64,000 bases of DNA from contig ONJY01000010.1 of NCBI GenBank assembly GCA_900318275.1, forward strand, positions 1 through 64,000. Reading direction: 5' to 3'. Positions 6,877 through 15,692 of the stretch are shown here, piece after piece. Within the stretch, counting starts at the first letter, position 1, and every line of letters starts with the position of its first letter. The DNA is from an uncultured Bacteroidales bacterium (lineage in GTDB: Bacteria; Bacteroidota; Bacteroidia; Bacteroidales; P3). A model generated the notes under the pieces. The model worked only from the letters and a program-made list of their open reading frames with translations. It was not told the DNA's origin and did not search any database. Position numbers and translations under genes: made by a program.

Positions 6877-9129
6877 ATGTACGAGATTATCAGCAAGCGG
6901 CTGCTCAACAGCCATGAGATTTACAGGATGGAGATTCACGCTCCGTGGATATCGCTCAGCGGCAAGCCGGGCCAGTTCGTCATCGTCATACCCCACGAGA
7001 ACGGCGAACGCATACCCTTGACCATCAGCGACATCGTATACCAGCGCCAGTCGGTGGTCATCGTCTTCCAGGTTGTCGGCGAGACAACACGCCAGCTTGC
7101 GGCGATGAACGAGGGCGACGACCTCTACACCATCGTGGGTCCGCTGGGGCGGCCGAGCGAGCTGATAGAGAAACACGCGAAGGGCGAGCTCAAACGACTG
7201 CTCTTCGTGGCCGGCGGCGTGGGCATCGCTCCCGTGTTCCCACAGGTGAAATGGGCCTTCCGACAAGGTATCCCCACCGACGTCATCATCGGCGCTCGCT
7301 CCAAAGACCTGCTCTTCTACGAGGACGAGCTGCGCGCCGTGTGCCACAACCTGCACATCATGACCGACGACGGCAGCTACGGCGAGCAGGGGCTGGTAAC
7401 AGCCAAGGTCGACCAGCTCTGCCAGAGCGGTGTCGACTACAGCCACTGTGTGGCCATCGGACCTCTGCCGATGATGAAGTTCGTCGCGCTCACCACCAAA
7501 AAGTACGACCTGGCCACCATCGTGAGCCTCAACTGCATGATGGTCGACGGCACCGGCATGTGCGGCGCCTGCCGCGTACGTGTCGGCGACGAGGTGAAGT
7601 TCTGCTGCGTCGACGGCCCCGAGTTCGACGGCCATCTGGTGGACTTCGACGAGGCCGCCCGCAAGCTCAAGACCCCCGACGCACGCCGCTACCGCATAGC
7701 CACCGCCGAAAGCGGACACAACTGCAATCTGGCGCCCGCCGTCGAAGCCGCAATGACAGAAGCCAAGAAACGCCAGAAACCTCGCGAGCAAGACCCCAAG
7801 GTTCGCGCCAAGAACTTCGACGAGGTCTCCTTCGGCCTCACCGAGCACCAAGCCCTTGTTGAAGCCAGCCGTTGCCTGCAGTGCAAGAAGCCCCGTTGCG
7901 TCGAAGCCTGCCCCGTGGGTATCAACATACCGCATTTCATACAGAACATCAAGGAAGAGAACTTCAACCAGGCTTATATAACCATCAGCCACGACTCGGC
8001 GCTGCCGGCTGTCTGCGGACGCGTCTGCCCGCAGGAGACACAGTGCGAGGGCAGCTGCGTGATGGGCGTGAAGGGTGAGCCTATAGCCATCGGCGCGCTG
8101 GAGCGCTTCGTGGCCGACAACCACCGCGCGCAGTCCAAGCCGCAGAGCCCCTGCCACCCCGCAGGCCGCAAGGTGGCGGTCATCGGCAGCGGCCCCAGCG
8201 GCCTCACCTGTGCAGGCGACCTCGCCAAACAGGGCTATCAGGTCACCGTCTTCGAGGCTCTCCATCATGCCGGCGGCGTGCTCGTCTACGGCATCCCCGA
8301 GTTCCGTCTCCCCAAGCAGCGCGTCGTCGAGCCCGAGATCGACAACCTCCGCCGCCTCGGTGTCGAGATTCGCACCAACGTCATCATCGGCAAGAGCATC
8401 ACCATCGACCAGCTGATGAACGACATGGAATACGACGCCGTCTACATAGCCTCCGGCGCCGGCCTGCCCAAGTTCATGGGCATCAAAGGCGAAACTCTCA
8501 TAGGCGTCATCTCCGCCAACGAGCTCCTCACCCGCACCAACCTCATGCACGGCTACGACGAACACTACGACACACCCATCTACCTCGGCCGCAAGGTCAT
8601 AGTGGTCGGCGGCGGCAATGTGGCCATGGACGCCGCTCGCACAGCACTCAGGCTCGGCAGCGAGGTCACCGTCGTCTACCGACGCGGCGAGATGGACATG
8701 CCCGCCCGTCGCGAAGAGGTGCACCACGCCATGGAGGAGGGCGTGCAGTTCATGTTCCAGACCGCCCCGCTCGAAATACTCGGCACCGAGGACGGATATG
8801 TCCGTGCTCTGCGCTGTGTGAAGATGGAGATGGGCGAGCCCGACGAGAAAGGCCGCCGCAAGTTCAGTCCCATTGAGGGCAGCGAGTGCGATGTGGAAGC
8901 CGATACCATAGTAGCCGCCCTCGGCACCAGCCCCAACCCACTCATACGCACCAGCACACCGGGCTTGGACTGCGAGGTGTGGGGCGGTATCAAAGCCGAC
9001 GAGAACGGACAGACCTCCCGCAAATACATCTTCGCCGGCGGCGACGCCGTGAGCGGCGCCGCCACCGTCATCCTCGCCATGGGAGCCGGCCGCAAAGCCG
9101 CCAAAGCAATCATGGAGGTGCTGGGATAA
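6877..9129 (+). CDS. Fused NfnA/PyrK-like ferredoxin-NAD(P) reductase and GltD/NfnB-like oxidoreductase
   Basis: A 750-residue fusion. Residues 1-280 are a FAD/NAD(P) reductase module ending in a [2Fe-2S] site, DGTGMCGACRV with Cys229, Cys232 and Cys244; NfnA-type proteins use an Asp as fourth ligand and Asp224 is in place. Residues 290-750 resemble the glutamate synthase small chain: two [4Fe-4S] Cys sets (333/336/341/345 and 380/384/390/394), an FAD site GSGPSGL (437-443) and an NADP site GGGNVAMD (578-585). The protein probably transfers electrons between NADH, NADPH and ferredoxin, perhaps by bifurcation as in NfnAB. Such fusions are common in Bacteroidota and are often misnamed DHOD/GltD. 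Confidence 0.85.
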   Translation: MYEIISKRLLNSHEIYRMEIHAPWISLSGKPGQFVIVIPHENGERIPLTISDIVYQRQSVVIVFQVVGETTRQLAAMNEGDDLYTIVGPLGRPSELIEKHAKGELKRLLFVAGGVGIAPVFPQVKWAFRQGIPTDVIIGARSKDLLFYEDELRAVCHNLHIMTDDGSYGEQGLVTAKVDQLCQSGVDYSHCVAIGPLPMMKFVALTTKKYDLATIVSLNCMMVDGTGMCGACRVRVGDEVKFCCVDGPEFDGHLVDFDEAARKLKTPDARRYRIATAESGHNCNLAPAVEAAMTEAKKRQKPREQDPKVRAKNFDEVSFGLTEHQALVEASRCLQCKKPRCVEACPVGINIPHFIQNIKEENFNQAYITISHDSALPAVCGRVCPQETQCEGSCVMGVKGEPIAIGALERFVADNHRAQSKPQSPCHPAGRKVAVIGSGPSGLTCAGDLAKQGYQVTVFEALHHAGGVLVYGIPEFRLPKQRVVEPEIDNLRRLGVEIRTNVIIGKSITIDQLMNDMEYDAVYIASGAGLPKFMGIKGETLIGVISANELLTRTNLMHGYDEHYDTPIYLGRKVIVVGGGNVAMDAARTALRLGSEVTVVYRRGEMDMPARREEVHHAMEEGVQFMFQTAPLEILGTEDGYVRALRCVKMEMGEPDEKGRRKFSPIEGSECDVEADTIVAALGTSPNPLIRTSTPGLDCEVWGGIKADENGQTSRKYIFAGGDAVSGAATVILAMGAGRKAAKAIMEVLG

Positions 9130-9138
9130 TTATTAACC

Positions 9139-9498
9139 ATGGAACGATTCACCGTCGACAACGCCCCGCGCTTCCAGCGGCACTACAACGATGACGGCTT
9201 CTGGAAGAAGATTCGCCACATCGCCGCGCAGGTAGGGCGCAAGGTGCTCTACCCTGCCCTGCAGCTCTATTTCCTGTTGCAGGCCAAGGACGTTCCGGCG
9301 AAAGCCAAAACCATCATTATCGGCGCACTGGGCTACCTAATACTGCCGGTTGACGTCATGCCCGACTTCATACCAGCCCTAGGCTTCACAGACGACCTCA
9401 CAGCCCTCATGTTGGCCTTGCATACGCTGAACAAATATCTTACACCTGAGATAAACCAGAAAGCAAAAGAACATACCGACAATCTACTTAAACAATGA
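9139..9498 (+). CDS. YkvA family (DUF1232) small membrane protein
   Basis: A 119-residue protein with the DUF1232 core: a hydrophobic segment at about 53-75 (KAKTIIIGALGYLILPVDVM) ending in LPVDVMPDFIPALGFTDD, which is the family signature. Function of the family is unknown. It starts 9 bases after the oxidoreductase fusion, and its TGA overlaps the ATG of the phosphatase gene. Confidence 0.85.
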   Translation: MERFTVDNAPRFQRHYNDDGFWKKIRHIAAQVGRKVLYPALQLYFLLQAKDVPAKAKTIIIGALGYLILPVDVMPDFIPALGFTDDLTALMLALHTLNKYLTPEINQKAKEHTDNLLKQ

Positions 9499-10196
9499 AA
9501 AAGACTCTCATCCTAATAGCCCTCATGCCACTGATAGGCTTGGCACAGAAGCCCCTGCTCGATTCGATGCAGATGCCAAATGCCGTCCACTTCCTACCTG
9601 CACCACCCGACACCGCCAGCGCCGCCTTCCAGTACGACAAAGCGCAGTACCGCTGGGGCAAGGAGCAACGCAAAGACAGCACAAGGCTGGCCATCGCCGT
9701 GAACGACGCCATCTGGAGCATCGACAACATCTGCAAGATCTACAGCGGTGTGCTCGGCTTCGAGATATCGGAGCAGAACGCACCAGTCATCTACCGCATG
9801 CTCACCTTGGGCCTCCTCACTACCGACCAGGCTGGCAAACTGCCCAAGAACCACTACATGCGCACACGCCCCTATGTCTACTATGGCGAGCCCACTATCT
9901 ACCCCTCCGACGAAGCCTGGCTCCGCACCAACGGTTCCTACCCTTCCGGCCACACCATCCTTGGATGGAGCGCCGCGCTGCTGCTCTGTGAGATGGCGCC
10001 CGACAAGGCTGACACTATCCTCGCACGCGGCTACATCTACGGCCAGAGCCGTGTGATAGCAGGCTACCACTGGCAGAGCGACATCGACGCCGCACGCCTC
10101 GTCGCCAGCGCCGCAGTGGCTCGCCTCCATGCCGACAGGCGTTTCCTCAAGCTCATGAAGAAAGCACGCCGCGAATACAAAAAACTCTCACGATGA
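9495..10196 (+). CDS. Class A-type acid phosphatase / PAP2 family protein, exported
   Basis: A 233-residue protein with a signal peptide (MKKTLILIALMPLIGLAQ). All three PAP2 motifs are present: KNHYMRTRP (K-x6-RP), GSYPSGHT, which is the exact class A bacterial acid phosphatase signature, and SRVIAGYHWQSD (SR-x5-H-x3-D). It probably acts in the periplasm on phosphomonoesters. Only the signal peptide is hydrophobic enough for a membrane span, so it is a soluble acid phosphatase and not a lipid phosphatase. It overlaps both neighbours by 4 bases. Confidence 0.87.
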   Translation: MKKTLILIALMPLIGLAQKPLLDSMQMPNAVHFLPAPPDTASAAFQYDKAQYRWGKEQRKDSTRLAIAVNDAIWSIDNICKIYSGVLGFEISEQNAPVIYRMLTLGLLTTDQAGKLPKNHYMRTRPYVYYGEPTIYPSDEAWLRTNGSYPSGHTILGWSAALLLCEMAPDKADTILARGYIYGQSRVIAGYHWQSDIDAARLVASAAVARLHADRRFLKLMKKARREYKKLSR

Positions 10197-10759
10197 TAAC
10201 CTCCTACACCACATACCGGCAGTACGTCCGCGCCGACATCGCCGCACACGGCCTGCGGCGACTCAGCCTCTACAACTGGCTGCGCATCGACCAGCTACGC
10301 TTCCAGCTCAGGCTGCGCCGACTCGAATACCTCGCCAACTGCCGCCCCTGGCGCTTCCTCTCGCGCGCTATCCTCGAACTCCTCAACCACAACCTCGCCG
10401 TCCGGCTCGGCGTCACCATCCCCAAGAACGTCTTCGGCCCCGGACTCTGTCTCGTCCACCGCGGCACCGTCGTCGTAAGCCCTCTGGCACACGTGGGCGC
10501 CAACTGCCGCATCCACCCATCCACCTCCATCGGCGACTACAACGGCGCACCCACCATCGGCGACAACGTCTACATCGGCCCAGGGGCCAAACTCTACGGC
10601 CCCATAGCCATCGGCAGCAACGTGGCCGTCGCCGCCAACGCCGTCGTCAACACCTCCGTCCCCGACAACTGCACCGTCGGCGGCATCCCCGCACACATAC
10701 TCTCCAACACCGGCGCCATCCAGCACGGCCTCCTCCACAACACCATCATCAATGGCTGA
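10193..10759 (+). CDS. Serine acetyltransferase-like hexapeptide acyltransferase
   Basis: A 188-residue protein. A helical N-terminal half leads into a left-handed beta helix with hexapeptide repeats (GVTIPKNVFGPGLCLVH, then VGANCRIHPSTSIGD, IGDNVYIGPGAKLYG, IGSNVAVAANAVV). The catalytic-type His lies in CLVHRGTVVVS. It resembles the short CysE-like enzymes often found with polysaccharide genes, which may acetylate sugars and not serine. There is no cysK nearby. The start overlaps the phosphatase stop by 4 bases and its end overlaps the ABC-F start by 8. Confidence 0.75.
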   Translation: MITSYTTYRQYVRADIAAHGLRRLSLYNWLRIDQLRFQLRLRRLEYLANCRPWRFLSRAILELLNHNLAVRLGVTIPKNVFGPGLCLVHRGTVVVSPLAHVGANCRIHPSTSIGDYNGAPTIGDNVYIGPGAKLYGPIAIGSNVAVAANAVVNTSVPDNCTVGGIPAHILSNTGAIQHGLLHNTIING

Positions 10760-12599
10760 CGCACTTCTCACCGTCGAACACCTCACCAAGAGCTTCGGCG
10801 ACAAGCTCCTCTTCGAAGACATCTCCTTCGGCATCAACGCCGGACAAAAATCCGCACTCATAGCACGCAACGGCTACGGCAAGTCAACACTGCTCAACAT
10901 AATCATGACAGCATACGGCCACCGCGGCTATAACACACTCCACGACTCCGGCGCCATAACATTCCGCTCCGACCTCAGGCTCGCCTACCTCCCTCAAAGC
11001 CCCGAAGCCTACCCCAAGCAGCTCGTGCGCGACTTCGTCTACAACATCCAGCGCCCCGAGACCGAAGACCCCTGGACCTTCGAACAGCGCATCGAAGAAA
11101 TCCTCAGCCGCATGCGCGTTGACACACTCCTCGACCGTCCCATGGAAACCCTCAGCGGCGGCGAGCAGAAAAAAGCAGCACTCTGCCGCCTACTCATGGA
11201 CGACTGCAACCTACTCATACTCGACGAGCCCACCAACCACCTCGACATCGACATGATAGAATGGCTCGAAGAATTCCTCTCCCGTCAGCGTCTCGCCATC
11301 CTCATGGTCACCCACGACCGCTACTTCCTCGACAACGTCTGCGACAACATCTACGAACTCGACAACTCACGCCTATATCACTACCGAGGCCGCTACGACT
11401 ACTACCTCCAGAAAAAAGCCGAACGCGAAGCCATCGAACGCGCCGAAGTGGCAAAAGCACGCAGCCTCTACCGCACAGAACTCGAATGGATGCGACGCAT
11501 GCCACAGGCACGCGGCACCAAAGCACAAGCTCGCATCGACGCCTTCTACCAACTCGAAGCAAAAGCCCACACACGCTTTGACGACTCACGCCCACAACTC
11601 ACCGTCAAGACCGAACGCATCGGCGGCAAAATTCTGGAACTCTACAACGTCTGCTATTCCTTTGGAGTGAAAGGAAGTGAGGAGGAAGTGAAAGGGAGTG
11701 AAAAGATAAAAGTGATTGATGACTATTCTTATGTCTTTAAAAAAGGAGAGAAGATCGGTATCGTCGGACCTAACGGCGTGGGCAAAAGCACCTTCCTCAA
11801 CATCATCACCGAGCGACTGAAACCCACGTCAGGCCGCGTCGTCGTCGGTCAGACCATCCAGTTCGGCTACTACACTCAGGCAGGCATGAACGCCCCAGAC
11901 GACCGCCGCGTCATCGACCTCGTCAAAGACATCGCCGAAGAAATAGAGATTGAGGGCGGCAAAACCATGTCAGCCCACCAGTTTCTCACCTACTTCGGCT
12001 TCGACGGCACCACGCAGTACAACTACTTCGGCAACCTCAGCGGCGGCGAAAAACGCCGCCTCTACCTGCTCCAGGTACTAATGGCAAACCCAAACTTCCT
12101 CATCCTCGACGAACCCACCAACGACCTCGACATCTACACACTCCAGATCCTCGAACAGTTCCTCCAGACCTACAAAGGCTGTCTCATCATCGTCAGCCAC
12201 GACCGCTCCTTCATGGACCACATCGTCGACCACCTTCTCGTCTTCGAAGGCAACGGCAAAATACGCGACTACCACTCCAACTACACCCTCTACCGCATGC
12301 AACGCGCCGCACAGCAGCGACAGAACACCCTGCAGCAGCGCACCGAAAAACCCAAGTACGAACGCAACAAAAGCGACAAACGCAAAGCCTCCTACAAGGA
12401 ACAGAAAGAATATGAGGCGCTCTCAGCCGAAATAGAAACACTCACCGCCGAGAAAACCACCCTCGAACAGCAACTCAGCAGCGGCACCCTCACCGACTCC
12501 GCCGCAATCACCAAGGCCAGCACTCACATCGGCGAACTTATAGCCATACTCGACGAAAAAGAACTGCGCTGGCTCGAACTCGACGAAATCATCAACTGA
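10752..12599 (+). CDS. ABC-F family ATPase (Uup/EttA-like ribosome-associated factor)
   Basis: A 615-residue soluble protein with two ABC cassettes and no membrane domain. The first has NGYGKSTL near 42, LSGGEQKK and LLILDEPTNHLDID. The second has GPNGVGKST, LSGGEKRR and FLILDEPTNDLD. A coiled-coil C-terminus (about 530-615) is Uup-like. ABC-F proteins bind the ribosomal E site and act on stalled translation. At 11664-11716 the second cassette carries an inserted, AT-rich repeat segment (VKGSEEEVKGSEKIK) of a kind otherwise seen between genes. It is the last gene of the operon; a promoter follows. Confidence 0.92.
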   Translation: MADALLTVEHLTKSFGDKLLFEDISFGINAGQKSALIARNGYGKSTLLNIIMTAYGHRGYNTLHDSGAITFRSDLRLAYLPQSPEAYPKQLVRDFVYNIQRPETEDPWTFEQRIEEILSRMRVDTLLDRPMETLSGGEQKKAALCRLLMDDCNLLILDEPTNHLDIDMIEWLEEFLSRQRLAILMVTHDRYFLDNVCDNIYELDNSRLYHYRGRYDYYLQKKAEREAIERAEVAKARSLYRTELEWMRRMPQARGTKAQARIDAFYQLEAKAHTRFDDSRPQLTVKTERIGGKILELYNVCYSFGVKGSEEEVKGSEKIKVIDDYSYVFKKGEKIGIVGPNGVGKSTFLNIITERLKPTSGRVVVGQTIQFGYYTQAGMNAPDDRRVIDLVKDIAEEIEIEGGKTMSAHQFLTYFGFDGTTQYNYFGNLSGGEKRRLYLLQVLMANPNFLILDEPTNDLDIYTLQILEQFLQTYKGCLIIVSHDRSFMDHIVDHLLVFEGNGKIRDYHSNYTLYRMQRAAQQRQNTLQQRTEKPKYERNKSDKRKASYKEQKEYEALSAEIETLTAEKTTLEQQLSSGTLTDSAAITKASTHIGELIAILDEKELRWLELDEIIN

Positions 12600-12624
12600 A
12601 TTCCACCTCAATCTCAAAAACATT

Positions 12625-12655
12625 TTGCCACCTCGGAAAAAAACAGTAATTTTGC
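12625..12655 (+). promoter_or_regulatory. Promoter for the 12692 gene
   Basis: TTTTG just before CCACCTCGG and, about 20 bases on, TAATTTTG followed by CACCGC match the Bacteroidota promoter form. It lies 37-45 bases before the start codon at 12692 and separates that gene from the long operon. Confidence 0.6.
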
Positions 12656-12691
12656 ACCGCAATTCGAATCACAGCAAACAAACATAAAACA

Positions 12692-13405
12692 ATGAAAAAA
12701 ACACTCCTCCTCATCGCTGTCGCCATGCTTCTCTGCACCGCAACGAAAGCACAGGACCTCGCCTGCGACTTCAAAACCGACAACTCCTTCCAACTCAGCC
12801 TCACCGAGCAGCAGCAGCCAACCCCAGGTAGCATATACTCGCTCCCCATGCCCACCACCGATTTAGCCACCGCCAACCAATTCAACACCCAGCAATACGC
12901 ATCGAAAAAAGGATGGGGCATCGCCACCGTCATCTCCGGCGGCGTCATCATGTTGACCGGCGCAACCCTGTGGCTGTGGGGCGCCCTCTTCTCCACCGCC
13001 ACCGACAAAGTGGCAACCATGGATGCCAACATGACAGCCGACATGGCTGCCAACATGGACCCCACCACAGCAGCCGACATGGCAGCCAGAATGGAAAACG
13101 CTTCGCAAGACCCCCATCTGAAGCAAGCAAACAACGTAGGCAAAGGCGTTAAAACCGCCGGCATCATCGGCACCGCGGCAGGTGCCGTCCTGGTAGGCAC
13201 CGGCATCGTCCTGCTGACGTCCGACAGTGGCGGTGGCTACTCCCGCGGCAAGAGCTCCAAACCACACCGCGTCAAACGCAAAGGCCCCGCCAGAAGCAAC
13301 CCCAGACACGCAGAACTCATGCCCGACTACAGTGACATGCAGCCCGACTGGAGCCTCTGTCTCAACATCGGCCCCACCTCGGCAGGCCTCACCTTCGCCT
13401 TCTAA
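12692..13405 (+). CDS. Exported protein of unknown function with two membrane-like glycine-rich segments
   Basis: A 237-residue protein with a signal peptide ending near TKAQ (20). Two hydrophobic stretches (about 74-98, and 148-173 with a GIIGTAAGAVLVGTGIVLL glycine-zipper look) flank a low-complexity region of alternating Met-Ala-Asn/Asp motifs (DANMTADMAANMD, AADMAARM). The C-terminus is basic, then ends in LNIGPTSAGLTFAF, which is like an outer-membrane beta strand. I do not recognise the family. It has its own promoter and is convergent with the gene at 13442. Confidence 0.7.
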   Translation: MKKTLLLIAVAMLLCTATKAQDLACDFKTDNSFQLSLTEQQQPTPGSIYSLPMPTTDLATANQFNTQQYASKKGWGIATVISGGVIMLTGATLWLWGALFSTATDKVATMDANMTADMAANMDPTTAADMAARMENASQDPHLKQANNVGKGVKTAGIIGTAAGAVLVGTGIVLLTSDSGGGYSRGKSSKPHRVKRKGPARSNPRHAELMPDYSDMQPDWSLCLNIGPTSAGLTFAF

Positions 13406-13441
13406 GGAACTCCCAACCCGTACCCATCAGCCAAACACACA

Positions 13442-14140
13442 CTATTCCGACACAGCAGTGCCAGCCCTTGTGCTGTCGGCCTTTACGACACGGTCAGGCA
13501 CCACCTCCCATATCGGCGGCGTCATCATCCTGTGACCCAGCATCCCCGACATATATGCCACCTGAATCTGCCACGGCATACTTGCCGGAAACAGCGGTGC
13601 ATCCGGCAATCCGAGCCTCTCATCCCCCTCGGGACCGGCATCCGAATTGCCATGTGCGTCGGGCGGCAGCGCCACACTGGCGTTGGCGTCGCGGTAGCCG
13701 CCATTGAAGCCCCACAGACGCCGGTCATGGATTGACGTAATCTGCATGCTGCCAAGCATGTGCTTGGTAGCCACCACGGTGATCGCCTTCAGGGTGATGA
13801 GCTTGATAGTATCCACAGCCACCGTGAGATAGGCGTTCTCATGCAGGTCGAGGTCGGCCTGATGGAACAGCAGTCCCTTCAGCCTCACATGCAGCTCCAC
13901 CCTGCCCACGGGCAACGCCGCCACCACGAACCCGCCCTCCGCGTCGGTCGTCGTCTCAGCCACCGTGCGCCCCTCCTGCACAAAGCGCATGTAGCAGTTG
14001 CGGTATATACGGTGGCTGTGGTGATTCACCACCTTGCCGGCCAGCATCACGCTGTCCACCTCCGCAGTAGCCTCTTGGGCACCGACACCCTGCACCGTGA
14101 GCACAAAGGCCGCCGCCAAAAACAATATCTTAGTCTTCAT
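13442..14140 (-). CDS. Exported protein with carboxypeptidase-regulatory-like beta domain
   Basis: A 232-residue protein with a signal peptide (cleavage near GVGAQ, 22). Residues 32-118 look like a CarboxypepD_reg-like beta sandwich: LAGKVVNHHSHRIYRNCYM, then TTDAEGGFVVAALP, and a strand that ends LKAITVVATKH. The C-terminal half has no recognisable fold. It begins 5 bases after the stop of the gene at 14146-15468, which has the same type of domain, so the two probably form an operon and act together in the envelope. Family beyond the beta domain is not known to me. Confidence 0.7.
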   Translation of the reverse strand: MKTKILFLAAAFVLTVQGVGAQEATAEVDSVMLAGKVVNHHSHRIYRNCYMRFVQEGRTVAETTTDAEGGFVVAALPVGRVELHVRLKGLLFHQADLDLHENAYLTVAVDTIKLITLKAITVVATKHMLGSMQITSIHDRRLWGFNGGYRDANASVALPPDAHGNSDAGPEGDERLGLPDAPLFPASMPWQIQVAYMSGMLGHRMMTPPIWEVVPDRVVKADSTRAGTAVSE

Positions 14141-14145
14141 AGCCG

Positions 14146-15468
14146 CTAATGTTTTGTCTTATTCTTGATTTTCATCAACTTCTCACGCAGCAGTCGCAGA
14201 GGCAGCATATCCACGGGCACACTGTTGTAGCGTCCCCAGTAGTCGCCGTCGTAGTCGCTCGCACCGAAGGCCTCCGCCAGCGTCTGCTGCCGCACATAGA
14301 TGGTGTCGCCGGGCTCCGTGGGCTCGATGGTAGTGAAGTCCGTCAGCGTCCAGTCCACACACTGGCGCCACTCCTGGTCGCCGACGAAACGGAACCGGTC
14401 GCCGTAACCCAACACCAGGCGCCGCTCGTTGTAGTAGTGCGTCAGCGTGTAACGCCCGTCGCGCACATCATATCGCCACGATGAGCTGTCGGTGGTCAGC
14501 GCCATACGGTCGTACTTAATGTTAATCCACGAGTCGGTGCCGGCCTCCACGTTGGCGCTGTCCACCGCCGCCGTGATGGCCACAATGGCCAGGTCGCTCT
14601 TCCGCACAGTGTAGGTATAGCGCACCTTGATCTTGGCCATACGACCGGGCCCCACGCTGCGCAGCAAGTAATACACCTCGTCGTCGTCCAGAAACTCCTG
14701 AATAGGCTCGAACCTATGCATCGCCAAGGTGGCATGCGACAGCGCGAAACTGGCCTTGGGCGTAGCTACCGGGTCATAGAACTCCTCGTTGTCGGCATAC
14801 TGCAGCAACTCGTCCTCGCCCTGCGGGTCGCCGACCTTGTCGTCGAGCAGCACACGGTCGTGCACCACCAGACGATGGCGCAACACGCTCTTGTAGTTCG
14901 ACTTCAACTCGCGCCGATTGCTGGCGAAGCGGTAAGACTCCTTGTCGGCGGTGCACCCATAGCCAGCGCGGCGAATACACATCACGGCTTCGTCGAAGAG
15001 GTACAGCTCGCCGTCCACGGCGCGCCAGTCGCGGTAGAAGAAAGTGCTCCAGGCTGTCTGCTGGCAGTAGTTCTCGTTGAAGCGCTCCTTGGCGGCCTCA
15101 AGCAGTTGCTGCGGCGTGCGATAGCTCTCCACCTTCACCTCACGCAGCGACACACTCTGCTCACGCAGCTTCACATCGCCCTTCTCAAGGAGCTGTGCCA
15201 CAGTGCGCTTAACAGCCACGTAGCCTACCGAGCGCACCACTACCGTGTCGTCCTCGTGTCCCGCTGGCACCTTGAGCCTGTACTCGCCGTCGTCGTTGCA
15301 GGCCACACCGATAGATGTGCCTTTGAGCTGCAGCGTAGCGTAAGGCACAGCGCGACCGCCGCAGGTCACTCGTCCGGACAGCACCGTCACCGCCTTCTGC
15401 CCGGCGGCAGCGGTGCCCATGGCCAAAAACAGAGCCAAAACACTTATCTTCAGCAACAACCTCGACAT
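14146..15468 (-). CDS. Exported carboxypeptidase-like regulatory domain protein
   Basis: The start is placed at the Met of MSRLLLKISVLAL (15468), which gives a clean signal peptide ending near AAAGQ; the longer frame to 15510 runs through the promoter. The mature protein begins with a CarboxypepD_reg-like domain (VLSGRVTCGGRAVPYATLQLKGTSIG ... DDGEYRLKVP ... VRSVGYVAVKRTV) and a linker SLREVKVES, as in TonB-receptor-associated proteins. A region of about 330 residues follows (ARERFNENY-like start, many Tyr and Asp) typical of uncharacterised Bacteroidota envelope proteins. No plug or barrel is visible. Confidence 0.75.
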   Translation of the reverse strand: MSRLLLKISVLALFLAMGTAAAGQKAVTVLSGRVTCGGRAVPYATLQLKGTSIGVACNDDGEYRLKVPAGHEDDTVVVRSVGYVAVKRTVAQLLEKGDVKLREQSVSLREVKVESYRTPQQLLEAAKERFNENYCQQTAWSTFFYRDWRAVDGELYLFDEAVMCIRRAGYGCTADKESYRFASNRRELKSNYKSVLRHRLVVHDRVLLDDKVGDPQGEDELLQYADNEEFYDPVATPKASFALSHATLAMHRFEPIQEFLDDDEVYYLLRSVGPGRMAKIKVRYTYTVRKSDLAIVAITAAVDSANVEAGTDSWINIKYDRMALTTDSSSWRYDVRDGRYTLTHYYNERRLVLGYGDRFRFVGDQEWRQCVDWTLTDFTTIEPTEPGDTIYVRQQTLAEAFGASDYDGDYWGRYNSVPVDMLPLRLLREKLMKIKNKTKH

Positions 15469-15484
15469 AACAAGAACTACGGTG

Positions 15485-15516
15485 CAAAGATAATATTTTT
15501 TCCCAAACAATGCAAA
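15485..15516 (-). promoter_or_regulatory. Promoter for the 15468 gene
   Basis: On the minus strand TTTG (15516-15513), 20 bases, then TATCTTTG (15492-15485). It is 17 bases upstream of the chosen ATG, so the 5' leader is very short. Confidence 0.65.
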
Positions 15517-15559
15517 TCAAACTATAACACACTGATTCTAAACCCAAACATCATATAAC

Positions 15560-15692
15560 AGACCCCCCTCTGCGCCCCTCCGTCGGCCCCTCTTCGCATT
15601 TTCTACACCCCTCCTATCGCATCCGGTCCATCCATCGCCCACCCACGACCGAAGGAAGGCCGAAGGGGTTCTATTAAAAAGATGGCTATCAG
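15560..15692. repeat. Palindromic MITE/REP-like element, copy 1
   Basis: The stretch between the ygiQ stop and the promoter at 15485 has no gene. It matches the element at 25618-25765: both share CCTATCGCATCCG(G/C)TCCATCCA (here 15613-15634), a CGACCGAAGxAAGGCCGAAGGGG arm, TCTAT, an A-run, and CTATCAG next to the stop of a minus-strand gene. The outer ends are imperfect inverted repeats (CAGACCCCCC ... GAAGGGGTTCT). Confidence 0.7.
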